Assembly (NCBI GenBank): GCA_025355595.1
Contig: JANXZI010000594.1
Location: 1 to 15,004 of the forward strand
Length of the DNA stretch: 15,004 nucleotides
Source of the DNA: Spartobacteria bacterium
Lineage (GTDB): Bacteria; Verrucomicrobiota; Verrucomicrobiia; Chthoniobacterales; Chthoniobacteraceae
Direction: 5' to 3'
In this document: piece by piece, positions 1 to 10,500 of the stretch
Position numbering within the stretch: position 1 is the stretch's first letter
How the letters are laid out: each line of letters starts with the position of its first letter
Position numbers and translations under genes: made by a program
Notes under the pieces: model-generated
Told to the model about the DNA's origin: nothing
The model's database searches: none
The model's input: only the letters and a program-made list of their open reading frames with translations

Positions 1-2
1 GA

Positions 3-569
3 AATCATTTCACGCACACCGCGCGCAAGAACATCAAGCTCACCTACGTCGTCATGGACAACTTCGTCTATGGCCTCACCAAAAAGCAGACCTCGCCCAC
101 TTCGCCCATCGGCTTCAAGTCGAAGACCGACATCGGCGGCAGCACCGATCGCCCGATCAATCCGATGAAGCAGGCCATCAGCGCCGGCGCGACTTTTGTC
201 GCCCGCTGCACCGCCACGAATGTCGCGCACCTGCTCAAGACGATGGAAGCCGCGATGGATCACGACGGCTTCTCGTTCATTGAGTGCCTCAGCGAGTGCG
301 TGGAGTTTTTCCCCGGCGCATTCGACGCCGCGATCCCGCGCAAAGGCGGCACCTTCCCGGAGATTTCCGCAGAGCACGACATGACCGACGTATACGCCGC
401 CTACAAACTCTGCGACGCGCCGTGGCCCGGCATGTTCGGCATATTTTTCAAAGTGAACCGCCCGACGAAAAACGCGAACGAGGCGAAGCTCATCGGCGAT
501 GCGCGGGCGAAACTCGCGGACGTTCCCGACTGGCAGATTCTCCAGCGCAATTTCGATCGGATGAAGTGA
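3..569 (+). CDS. korB: 2-oxoacid:ferredoxin oxidoreductase, beta (TPP) subunit, 5'-truncated by the window edge
   Basis: This is the C-terminal part of the thiamine-pyrophosphate-binding beta subunit of a 2-oxoglutarate/2-oxoacid:ferredoxin oxidoreductase. The enzyme oxidatively decarboxylates a 2-oxoacid to the acyl-CoA and passes electrons to ferredoxin in the cytoplasm. The reading frame is open from base 3, ahead of any start codon, and begins with NHFTHTARKNIKLTYVVMDN followed by VYGLTKKQTSPTSP. These are the hallmark stretch of KorB/PorB-type subunits, just downstream of the TPP-binding fold. The GDG motif itself and the start lie outside the window. About 188 codons are visible of an expected 280-340. 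The TGA stop is clear. The alpha subunit normally lies immediately upstream, which cannot be checked here. Family assignment is firm; substrate preference (2-oxoglutarate versus pyruvate or another 2-oxoacid) is not decidable from this fragment. Confidence 0.9.
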   Translation, partial: NHFTHTARKNIKLTYVVMDNFVYGLTKKQTSPTSPIGFKSKTDIGGSTDRPINPMKQAISAGATFVARCTATNVAHLLKTMEAAMDHDGFSFIECLSECVEFFPGAFDAAIPRKGGTFPEISAEHDMTDVYAAYKLCDAPWPGMFGIFFKVNRPTKNANEAKLIGDARAKLADVPDWQILQRNFDRMK

Positions 570-581
570 GCGCGCTTTGAT

Positions 582-607
582 TTTTTGCTCGCGCAGCCGC
601 GCAAAAA
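582..607. other. small stem-loop upstream of the lipoprotein gene
   Basis: TTTTTGC (582-588) can pair with GCAAAAA (601-607). An inner GCG/CGC stem closes a CAGC loop, leaving a two-base bulge. It lies in the 54-base gap between the korB stop and the lipoprotein ATG. The order is T-run, GC, A-run, which is the reverse of an intrinsic terminator read on either strand, so I do not call it one. It could be a weak mRNA 5'-leader hairpin or chance. Confidence 0.25.
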
Positions 608-623
608 CGCAGAATCTCACCCC

Positions 624-947
624 ATGAAAATCCTCCTAGCCGCCCTCGCCGTCTGCACGATCTTCACCGGATGTCTGCCGCCTCCGGGGCCCGGGGTGGT
701 CGTCGCGCCCGGCTATCATCGCCATCCGTATCACCCGTATGGCTATCGGCACGAGCCGACCGTGGTGGTGCGTGAGCCGTACCGCAGGCACGCCGAGATC
801 GTCGTCGTGAACCGCCATGCGCCGGCCCCGCGCTACGAAGTGGTCGGCCGTCCGCCATTCCCCGGTGCGCGGTGGATCCCCGGCAAGTGGGTCTGGGAGT
901 ACGGCACCTGGCAGTGGCATCGCGGCCACTGGGTGCACCGTTACTAG
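624..947 (+). CDS. small Tyr/His/Trp-rich lipoprotein, YXWGXW-repeat-like
   Basis: This predicted 107-residue envelope lipoprotein starts MKILLAALAVCTIFTGC. That is a short positive and hydrophobic signal sequence ending in a lipobox-like FTG-C with Cys at residue 17, so lipidation and outer-membrane or periplasmic anchoring are inferred. The mature part is rich in His, Tyr, Arg and Pro. It ends in Trp-rich motifs (GARWIPGKWVWEYGTWQW, then HRGHWVHRY) that resemble the YXWGXW repeats of small exported proteins of unknown function. The ATG at 624 is chosen over an in-frame ATG at 585 because it puts the signal peptide at the N-terminus. No clear Shine-Dalgarno sequence precedes it. The TAG stop sits on the CTAG at which the downstream insertion-sequence remnant begins. 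The signal peptide is well supported; no molecular function can be assigned. Confidence 0.75.
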   Translation: MKILLAALAVCTIFTGCLPPPGPGVVVAPGYHRHPYHPYGYRHEPTVVVREPYRRHAEIVVVNRHAPAPRYEVVGRPPFPGARWIPGKWVWEYGTWQWHRGHWVHRY

Positions 948-1465
948 TGTGCTGACCCTTTAATAACTTTACAATCCAGCTTGGCGCGTGCGGCCTTGAT
1001 CTTGCGGAGGATTTCCGCGCCCTCGGCACGCCATCGGTAGCGCTTGGGAGAGAGGTTGCGGGCCGCAAGATAATCCTCGATGGCTCGGGGCAAGGCGCGC
1101 ACGCTGCCGAAGCTGCCCTCGCGGACAACGTCCACGGTGAGGTCGCGGAAAAAGCGCTCCACCAGATTGAGCCAGGAGGATCCCGAGGGCGTGAAATGCA
1201 GATGCATGCGCGGATGCTTTTGCAGCCAGGCGCGCACGGCGGGGTGCTGGTGCGTGGCGTAGTTGTCCACGATGAGGTGGAAGGCCAGTGCGCGCGGGGT
1301 CTGCCGTTCGATCCCGTTGAGGAAGGCCAGCCACTCGGCGTGGGTGCGGCGGGCGGCGGTGGTGCTGTAGATTTTGCCATCGAGGTAATTGAGCGCGGCG
1401 AAGAGCGTCCCCGTCCCGTGGCGGGTGCAGTCGTGGGTGCGGGTGCGGGTGCGGCCCAGCCCATC
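944..1465 (-). pseudogene. IS630-family transposase, N-terminally truncated
   Basis: The frame shows typical IS630 DDE-transposase sequence from GRTRTRTHDCTRHGTGTLFA onward. It includes HLIVDNYATHQHP, with the second catalytic Asp, and SSWLNLVERFF, with the catalytic Glu 36 residues later (35 in between, matching the DD34/35E arrangement). The N-terminal helix-turn-helix region and the first catalytic Asp are missing. Upstream of about 1465 the frame runs into the 18-bp repeats and stays open to an ATG at 1558, but those roughly 30 residues do not look like transposase. The product should be inactive. Its stop codon (944-946) overlaps the lipoprotein stop (945-947) on the other strand. Confidence 0.85.
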
Positions 1466-1547
1466 CACCCGCGTCCGCTTTTGATCGCACACCCGTCCGG
1501 TTTTGAATGCCCACTGTCCGGTTTTGATCGCACCGCGACATACACTA
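945..1547 (-). mobile_element. IS630-family insertion-sequence remnant flanked by TA
   Basis: About 600 bases separate two CTAG sites (944-947 and 1545-1548). Read inward, both edges begin TAGTGT: TAGTGTGCTGACC on the left, and TAGTGTATGTCGC on the right as the reverse complement. This is what a short, decayed terminal inverted repeat flanked by a duplicated TA would look like, and IS630/Tc1-mariner elements duplicate TA. The interior encodes only the C-terminal two-thirds of an IS630 transposase. A full-length member would be roughly 1.1 kb, so the element is internally deleted or chimeric. The inverted-repeat match is good for only six bases. The right end carries three 18-bp repeats that could instead belong to another element, for example the end of an IS21-type IS. 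The transposase family is secure; the exact boundaries are inferred. Confidence 0.6.
1473..1533 (+). repeat. three 18-bp direct repeats at the IS-remnant end
   Basis: Three copies of an 18-base unit are seen: gtccgcttttgatcgcac (1473-1490), gtccggttttgaatgccc (1495-1512) and gtccggttttgatcgcac (1516-1533). Start-to-start spacing is 22 and 21 bases, close to two helical turns. They sit just inside one end of the IS remnant. Phased repeats near an IS end are typical of multiple transposase-binding sites, known for example at IS21-family ends. Whether they belong to the IS630 remnant or to a second element is unresolved. Confidence 0.7.
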
Positions 1548-1588
1548 GCGGATTCCACGCGTCGTTCGTTGGCCGTCTGGAAAAAAAG

Positions 1589-4500
1589 TCACGCGGCGTC
1601 CGGCGGCGTTGAACGTGAGGGGGCAGGGAGAGGCCCGAGCCTGACACGGATCGAATGCGGCTGCCTGTCGTCCTGCAACGGGATGGCCGTGTCGGAGACG
1701 ATGGCACCGTCCAATTCCACCTGCGCGACGCCTCGGCAGACCTGCATGGGATTTTCGATCACGATGTCGTAAATCGTATTCCTGTGCCGGTAGCGCATGG
1801 AGAAACCGGGCCAGGCTTTGGGGATCACGGGATCGATACACAGCGTGTCGCCGCGGAGTCTGAAGCCGAGGACTTCTTCCAGCCACACGCGATAGATCCA
1901 GCCGGCGGCACCGGTGTACCAAGTCCAGCCGCCGCGACCGACGTTGTCCTTCAGCGCATAGACATCGGCGGCGATGACGTAGGGCTCGACTTTGTAGCGC
2001 GCGGAATCTTTTTCGCCGCGGGCATGCTCGATCGGGTTCAGCATCCGGAGGAGGGCCACGGCTTTGTCGCCGTCGCCCTGGCGTGCGAAGGCGAGCGCGA
2101 CCCAGGCGGAGGCGTGGGTGTATTGGCCGCCGTTCTCGCGCACGCCGGGCGGGTAGCCCTTGATGTAGCCGACGTCCTGCGGCGATTTGTCGAAGGGCGG
2201 CGTGAAGAGCAGGATCATCTGCGCGGCTTCGCGGACGAGATTTTCTTCGAGCGAATGAAGCGCGATTTTCACGCGCTCGGGATCGCCGTTGCCCGCGATG
2301 GCGGCCCAGGATTGCGGGAGGGAATCAATGCGCGCTTCCTCGCATTGCGCGGAGCCGAGCGGGCTGCCGTCATCGAAATATCCGCGGCGATACCACGCGC
2401 CGTCCCATGCCTCGGCGTCGATTATTTTTGCGAGGCTGGCGGCGCGGGCGTGGCACTCGGCGGCTTCGGCAGCGCCGCCGCGCAGCGCGAGCAATTCCGC
2501 GAAATCGCGCAGCACGCAAATCTGGAACCACGCGAGCCACACGCTCTCGCCCTTGCCCGCGACGCCCACGCGGTTCATGCCGTCGTTCCAATCCCCGCCG
2601 CCGATGAGCGGCAGACCGTGCGGCCCGGCGGTCGTCGCGCGGGCGATGGCGCGACGGCAATGTTCGAGCAGCGACGCGCGCGTGGACGAGATGTCCGGGA
2701 CGGAGAAGCTCTCATGATCATTTTCCCCGAGCAGATTTCCTTCGAGAAAGGGCACGACCTCATCGAGGATCGCCGCGTCGCCAGTGGTGCGCACGTAATG
2801 CGCGGCGACGAAAGGCAGCCAGAGCAGATCGTCCGTCATGCGCGTGCGCACTCCTGCGCCGGTCTCGGGATGCCACCAGTGCTGCACGTCGCCCTCGATG
2901 AATTGCCGCGCGGTCGCGCGCAGGATGTGTTCGCGCGCGAGCTGCGGCGCGGAATGCACGAGTGACATCACATCCTGGAGCTGGTCGCGGAATCCAAAGG
3001 CGCCGCCCGATTGGTAAAAGGCCGAGCGCCCCCAGATGCGGCAGCTCAGCGTCTGATAAAGCAGCCAGCGATTGAGCAGGAGATCGGCGGAGGGCTCGGG
3101 CGTCTTCACCTGGATCGTGCCGAGGAGATCGTCCCACCAGCGTTGCGTCCCGCGGAGCGTGGCCTCGACATTTGCCGGATCGCGGAACCGCTGCACGATG
3201 GCGCGCGCCTGGGATTCATCAGCCGCCTGTCCAAGCAGGAAGGTCACTTCGATCACCTGGCCCGGCTCGATTTCGACGGTCGTCTGCACGGCGGCGCACG
3301 GATCGAGGCCCGCGCTGGTGCCGCCCACGAGACGCGCGTGTTCCATGGCCACGGGATTGCTCATCGAACGGTTGCGTCCGAGGAAAGCGGCGCGGTCGCC
3401 CGTGTACGAATTCGGTCCCGGACTCGACGTGGCGAAGGTCACGCGGTTGCAGAATTCCGGCTCGTAGGCGTTGCGCGCAAAAAGGGTGCGGCTTTGCAAA
3501 TCCCACTTCGTCACAACGTGCATCCGCGTTTCCTCCGGATCGCTGCCGAGCACGAGCGTCGCGTAAGAAGTGATGGTGAGCTTGCGGCGATGCGACGAGC
3601 AGTTGCGCAGCCGGAGACGTTGCACGCGCACGGGGAGTCCGCCTGCGGCATCCACGGGCACAAAGGTGAGCAGCTCCTGCTCGATGGCGTGGCTGTTATG
3701 CTCGCAGATCGAGTATCCATGACCGTGCCGGGTGCGGTAGGCATCGATCTCGCGGATCGGCTGCGGCGTGGGCGTCCAGAATACGCCGAGATCGTCATCG
3801 CGAATGTAGATCGCGCAACCGGGCGGATCGGAAACGGGATCGTTCGACCACGGTGTGAGGCGATGGCTCTGGCTGTTGCCGTACCACGTAAAGCCCGAGC
3901 CGGATTCGGAGACGAGCGTGCCGAAAGTTGGATTCGCCATCACGTTCACCCACGGCGCGGGCGTCTGCGTGCCGGGGCCGAGGTAGATGGCGTACTCCTT
4001 GCCGTCCTTCGTGAAGCCACCGAGGCCGTTGAAATAATCGAGTTCCAGGAATGGTAGCGGCGGCGACACTTCCTCGCGATAGCGCTTCCCAGGCGCACGC
4101 GGCACCGGCTGCGGACCGAGCGGCACCGGCGAGGCCAGTTGCTGCCGCAGCGTGCCGCGCGCCGCGACGAGCACGGCGCGCGCGGCGGCCATGATCACGA
4201 TCAGCTCGTCCTTGGAAACCTTCTTTGCCGAACGCAGGAAAACGCCACCGGGCTGATCGACGCCGGTGACTTGCGAATGCGCTTCCGCGAGTCGGCGCAG
4301 TTGCGCGGTGAGCGGTTCCTCGTAGCTCTCCGCCTCCTCGCTAATCAGCACGAGATCCACCTTCAGTCCGCGCAGATGCCAGAACGTGTGCGCCGTCAGC
4401 ACCTCGCGCACAAGCGCGATGTCGCGGTCATTGCCGATCGTCACCGCGACGATCGGCAGGTCGCCCGAGATGCCCTGCGCCCAGAGCGCACGCTGGCCGG

Positions 4501-7500
4501 AGGTGCCGCGCCCGAGGCGTCCCGGCGGTGGCCGCAATCGGGCCTGTGGGAAAAGCACATGCGCGGCGAGCTGCTGGAAAAGCTGCACATCGCCGGGTCG
4601 GATGTGGAGCCGGCGCATCTCGAGCTGCGCGCGCGTCCACGCGGTCTCGAAGGCGCGCGTCGAGATGCGGAATTCCGAGTAGCGCTCAATCAGACCGATC
4701 ACCGCCGCGCGCGAGTCAGCGACCATGGTGACGATCGAAAACTGAAAGCGTTGATTCGGCGCGATTGTCACCTGCCGGCGCAGACTGAAGATCGGATCGA
4801 GGACCGAGCCGACCGTGTTGGAAAGTGGGCGCCCGATGGCTTCCGGATTTTCCAGCGTGCGACCGCGGCCGAGGAAACGCGCGCGGTCGGTCTCAAACTG
4901 CGGCGGCTCGCCGGACGCCGTCTCGATGACCATGAGGTGCGCCGCCCACACCGGCAGATCGTGCGGCGAACGCGGACGACGGCGGGCGATCAGCGCCTCG
5001 CATTGTGGCAGCCATTCCGTCTCGATGAAGAGCTTGTTGAACGCGGGATGCGCGCGGTCGGCCTTGTGCGGGGCGAGCGCGAGTTCGGCGTAGCTGGTCA
5101 GCTCCAAGCGGCACGGATGACGCGAGACATTCACCAGCGTCACGCGCCGCACGTCGGCGTCATCTTCCGCGGATACGGTGATTTCGGTGAACGTATCGCA
5201 CGGTCCGCTGCGACGGCGGAAGTCGGCCTTGTCCGGCGCGAAGCTCCACGTGTAGCGCAGTTCGGACGAACGCACCGGCTGATCCGTGACACTCCACAGC
5301 GTCCCGGCATCCACATCGCGGATATAACAGGACGGCCCCGGCGCATCGCATGTCGTATCCGCGCGCCAGCGGGTGATATCGAGATCGCGCCAGCGCAGGT
5401 AGCCGCCGCCGGAATTCGTCACCATCACTGAGCAGCTCCCATTCGAGAGGAGCTGCGTCCTCGGTGCCGCGGTGTCCGGCGTGTGTGCGGGCGCCGCGGT
5501 CACCCCGGTGCTCGGCGTCTCGCGCGGCGCGGGCCTTTCATCCCGGGCCCCGCCGGTGCTCGGCAAGATCGAGACCGGGACGTGCTCGTGCAGCAGCGCC
5601 TCGCTCGCGCGGATGCGCGGGTCGGAGTGGAATCGCGTCCGCATGACGCCCTCGTGCAGCACGTTGTCGAACGCGAGCAACGACATGCCCTGATGGTGCA
5701 CCATGTAGCAATGGACGACGATGCCCGCTTCGCCGCCCGGTTCGCTCTGCCGTGCGTAATCAATTGATTCAAAATAGCCGCAGTCGCCCACCATCGCCGT
5801 GCCGCCGAGTGAGGCGAGCCGCCGCAAATTTTCGACCGCCGCGACGGGCTCCACACCGAGCGCGAGCGCCGATGCGTACGGCGCGATGACGAGGTCGCGC
5901 TCCTGCCCGCGTTTCAAGGCGAGCGCCGGCACACCGAAGGCGCGGTATTGATAGACGTGATGCCGGTCCAGCGCACTGAACGCCGATTCGGAAATTCCCC
6001 ACGGCACGCCGCGCTCCTTCCCGTACGCGATCTGGCAATGCACCGCATCGCGGCAGGCGCGATCGAGGAGCGAGTTCTCATGCGTCTGCGTGAAAAGGAT
6101 CGGCATGAGATATTCGAACATCGTGCCGCTCCACGAGAGCAGCGGCAGGCGTCCATTGGCCGATCCAAACGGGCGGCCCAGCGCCCACCAATGCTCCAGC
6201 GGCACGTCGCCGCGGGCGATGGCGAGGAGACTCGTCAGCCGCGCTTCGCTGGCGAGCAGATCGTAAAATGACGTGTCCAACCGGCGCTCGCCGACGTGGT
6301 ATCCGATGGCGAAGACGCGGCGCTTTTCATCGTAGAGGAAGCGCAGCCCCGTGCCGCGCTCCAACTCCTGGATGCGCCGCATGACGTCCTCCACTTTCAC
6401 GAGTTGCTCCCCCGCATTTTGCCGCGCGCGGGCGAATTCCTCCACCAGTTTGTCGAGCCACTCACGCACCGTTTCGGGAACACCCGGTTCGTCGCGGCGG
6501 GCTTGCAGCGCGAGCAATGCCGAGAGACGCGGGATGTTCATCGTCGCGATGTTCCGCAGCGAGAAATTCGCGGCGAGCACCTCGCGCCGCCACTCGTGCG
6601 TGGACTCACCGAGCGACATGAGCTGCGGCGGCGAGGCGGCGAGGATTTCCACCGGCAGCAGATATTTGTCGATGACTCCATTCCATTCCTCGACCTGCTT
6701 CGCGATCTGCCGCGCCCAGTACATCCGCGGATCGCTGTTGCCTCCGGGCAATGCCTGCACGAGCGCCTTCGCCGGACGCACGGCGGAGCGCATCCGGTGA
6801 ATCACATCCTCGAGATCCACCGGCGCGGCCACCGTCAGCTTTTTCAACGCGTGGATCGACTGCTGATACGCGGGCTCCGTCGCCGGGCCGGAGATCTGCC
6901 GCAGCACATCGAGCGTGTCCGCCAGTCCGCTGACTGCGAGCGCATCGAGCACGGGTCGCGACATCATCTCGCGAAAACTCGCATCCAGCGCCCACAGGCT
7001 CGCGAGGAGATTGCCGCTGTCCACCGTCGAGACGTAGCGCGGGCGCAGTGGCTCCAGCGTCCCGATGTCGTACCAGTTCAGTAGGTGACCTTCGAAACGT
7101 TCGAGCTTCTCCAGCGTTTCGAGTGTTGCGAGATTTCGCGCGGCCACGTCGTCCAACGTGATGTAGCCGAAGTCGCTCGCCGCCACCGTCGAGAGCATCC
7201 ACAGGCCGATGTTCGTGGGCGAGGTGCGCATGAAGATTTCGCGGATCGGCGATTCCTGGACGTTGTCCGGCGGGAGCCAGTTCGTCTGCGGCCCGACGAA
7301 ATCATCGAAGTATCGCCAAGTGCGTCGCGCCGTGCCGCGCAGCATCCGGCGATCGGCGGGAGTGAGCACGCCGCCGCGGTGGCTGATGGCGCGGAGGTCG
7401 AGCAGCACCAGCGCCGCCGGGTAGATCGTCCACAAAAAAAGAAACGGCCAAGCCGCGCACGCCGAGCCAATGAGCCATGTGCTGACGAACAAAACCGCCG

Positions 7501-10500
7501 AAGCCGCGGGCATCCACAGTCGCTCCCGGATGAATTGCCGCGCCTGATTTTTCGCACGCCGATGGGCATCCTGCGCGGTCTCCCACTCGAGCAGCAGCCG
7601 GTGGGATCGCAGCCGGCGATACACGACGCGTGTGATCGCACCCGCGGCCATCGCCGCGTAATCCACGACAAAGATCGCGCCGAGCAACGAGCGCAGCAGG
7701 CAGTCCCGTGGCCCGCGCCAGAAGCGCGTGCCCGGCGGCGGCGGATGCAGCACGAGCCCGAGCACAGAACTGAACACGGGCCAGAGCAGCAGGCCCACGA
7801 TGATCAGGCTCCACAGCGCCGGCACGGGCGAGCAGAGCCAGCCCACGACCAGCAGCGCGACGGTGGCGACGGGCACGAGGCTGCGGCGCAGATTGTCGAA
7901 AATCTTCCACCGGCTGAATGCGGAGAGCGGGTTGGGGGACTTGCCTCCGTCGCCGGCGGGAACGCGCGGCAGCAGCCAGTCCATGATCTGCCAGTCACCG
8001 CGAATCCAGCGATGCTGGCGATTCCACCACGAGATGTAGCTCGCCGGAAAAACATCCAGCAGCTCGATGTCGGACGCGAGGCCCACGCGTGCGTGGACGC
8101 CTTCGATCAAATCGTGGCTCAGCAGGTGCGCCTCGGGAAAGCGGCCCGACAGCACCCGATGAAACGCGCCCAGATCGTAGATGCCCTTGCCGTGATAGCT
8201 GCCCTCGCCCGTGAGATCCTGATAAACGTCCGACACCGCATGTGTGTACGGATCGATCCCGCGCGGGTCGGCGCTGATGCGCGAAAACCAAGTCGCGCGC
8301 GCGCTCGGCAAGGTGGCGCTCACACCCGGCTGAATGATCGTGTAGCCGCGCAGCACCGTGCGGCCATCGGGCGAGAGCTGCGCCTGATTCAGCGGATGCG
8401 CCAGCGTCTCGATCATCCGTCGGGCCGTGTCGCGCAGGAGCTGCGTGTCGGCATCGAGTGTGATGACAAAACGGATTCCCCCGAGCTGGGCGCGGTCGCC
8501 GGTGCAGAGCAGTTCGTCCAGCTCCGGCGCCGATTCTCCCATGAGAAAGCGGTTGAGCTGTTCGAGCTTGCCGCGCTTCCGCTCCCAGCCCATCCAGCGC
8601 TGCTCGCTCTCGCTCCACTCGCGCGTGCGATGAAAAAGAAAGAACCGTCCCGCGCCATGCCGGCTGTTCAGCTCCTCGATCCCGCGCACGATGATCTCCA
8701 GGTATTCCGCATCCTCCGGCATGTGCTGCCGCGGTGCGTCGGCGAAATCACTCAGCAGCGCGAATCGCAGATTCGGGTCCGTGTTTCCGAGGAAACGAAT
8801 CTCGATCCGCTCCAGTTCGTTCCGGATCGCCTCGGGCATCGTCAGCATCATCGGCACCACGACCAGCGTGCGGCACTCATCCGGGATGCCGTCTTTTTTG
8901 AACGACATCTTCGGCAACGCGTGCGGTGGGAGCAGCCTCGTGACGAAATAATTCACGATCTGCGCGGCCATCTCGCTCGCGGGAAGCACGAGCAGAAAAC
9001 CGAGCAGCGTCAGTATCTTCGCACCCGCACCGGATGCCGCGGTGAAGGCCAGCGGTGCTGCCACCAGTCCCGCCGTGATTGTGCCCAAGCTGCCGAAGTA
9101 GATTCCCGCGGAATGTCGGCGGAGCCAGCGGCGTGCGCGTTCCGCGAATGGGACACGGCAACCGGCCCGCTCTTCGAGCGATGGCCTGCCATCGTCGATC
9201 AGGTAGTAGCCCACGTGCCGCGCGATTTCCTCCGTCGCTGATTCGGCGAGCGCGAGCGCGTGGCCGACGACTTCGAGCTCCGGCGTCTTCGACCACCGCG
9301 CGATTTTCTCCACCGCATTGCGGTAAAGATTGCGGGTTTCAAAATCAACGTGCGGATAAATGCCGGCGGGATCTTTCGCAAACTCACCGTCCGCGCGGCT
9401 GACGGCCTCGAAGAGTTCCTGCCACTCGATCTGCGTGAGACGCCGGCAACTGGTGATGACATTCGAGAGCGACGTCTGCTGCACGACCTGCCGCCGGTGC
9501 TCCTGCTGCACGACCTCGATCATCGGCGCGCCCAGCGAACGATCGAGCCAACTGCTCACCATCGGCAGCGCCGCTTCCTCGTCGTAAAGATGCGCGACCA
9601 GTTCGCTCGCAAAGTGGGCCGTCGGCACCGGACGCCCCCTGACCAGTTCCGCCATCAATTCGACCAGCCGCTCGGGACTGCGTCGCGCGCCGGTGATGAG
9701 CCGGTTCGCCCAGAAGTCCGCGTCCTCGCTCTCGCGCTGCAACTGCTCCACTTCGAGCGCGAGCGTGCGCGCGCACTCGACCAGCCGCAGCCGCAGCATC
9801 AGCGGCACCGCCCACAATTCACCGATCGCGAGCGGGGTCACGGATTGGAACGCGATGAGAAAAGTCCGGATCGTCTCGACGTCCAACGCGCCGTCACTTT
9901 CCGCCACGATCTCCGTCGCGATGCGATAGACGCGCGGCAACCCCGCCTGTGGGCCGGCCGCAACCACTGGCAGTTGCTCGTAAAATTTCTTCGGCAGGCT
10001 GCGCCGGATCTCCGCGATCTGCGCCTGGATGAGGTACGCATTATCCAGCAGCCATTCCGCGGAAAGCGCGAAGGCGTGATGCACCTCCGCCGACATCGAA
10101 AGGCTGGCGTCCGCCCATTTCAGAATCCGCCCGGTCTCCCGCAATCGCACGAGCAGCGAGTGACCGCGCGATTTCCTGCCACTCGCGACCGAGAAAGAGT
10201 GCGCGAGCCGGGCCGCGTTGTCCGCGAGGCGCTGGCTGGATGGGGCTTCATTGCGGAGCAAAGTTTCCTCGGTCTCGGAGTCGAACGCCGGTGCCGAATG
10301 GAAAGCGAAGGTCACGGGTGCCTCGCCTTCCACCGCGCGCAAGTTCGCCACCACGCGCAGCGTCTGATTGGCGCGCACCTCGGCGATCACCACGGTTTCA
10401 TTCCGGACGACCCACCGTTTGAGCCTCGCCACCTGCGCTGGGTCCACCCGCGCATCCAGCCATCGGAAAACCAGCCACCCCACCAATGCGCCAGCCAGCC

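Noticed and set aside
582..607. Intrinsic terminator after korB
   Set aside because: The T-run precedes and the A-run follows the stem, which is the wrong order for a terminator on either strand.
1473..1533. CRISPR-like array
   Set aside because: The three 18-bp repeats have only 3-4 bases between them, so there are no spacers, and they sit at the end of a transposase remnant.
664..1707. 347-codon minus-strand frame across the lipoprotein and IS remnant
   Set aside because: It is out of frame with the IS630 homology and antisense to the lipoprotein; a GC-driven shadow.
1655..5431. Long plus-strand frames (1655-2965, 3011-4057, 4139-5431)
   Set aside because: All mirror the GH94 part of the glucan synthase and show no recognisable protein features.
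7085..9241. 718-codon plus-strand open frame opposite the glucan synthase
   Set aside because: Its sequence is Arg/Ala/His-rich low-complexity translation of the antisense of a clearly conserved enzyme. High GC makes such long antisense frames common.
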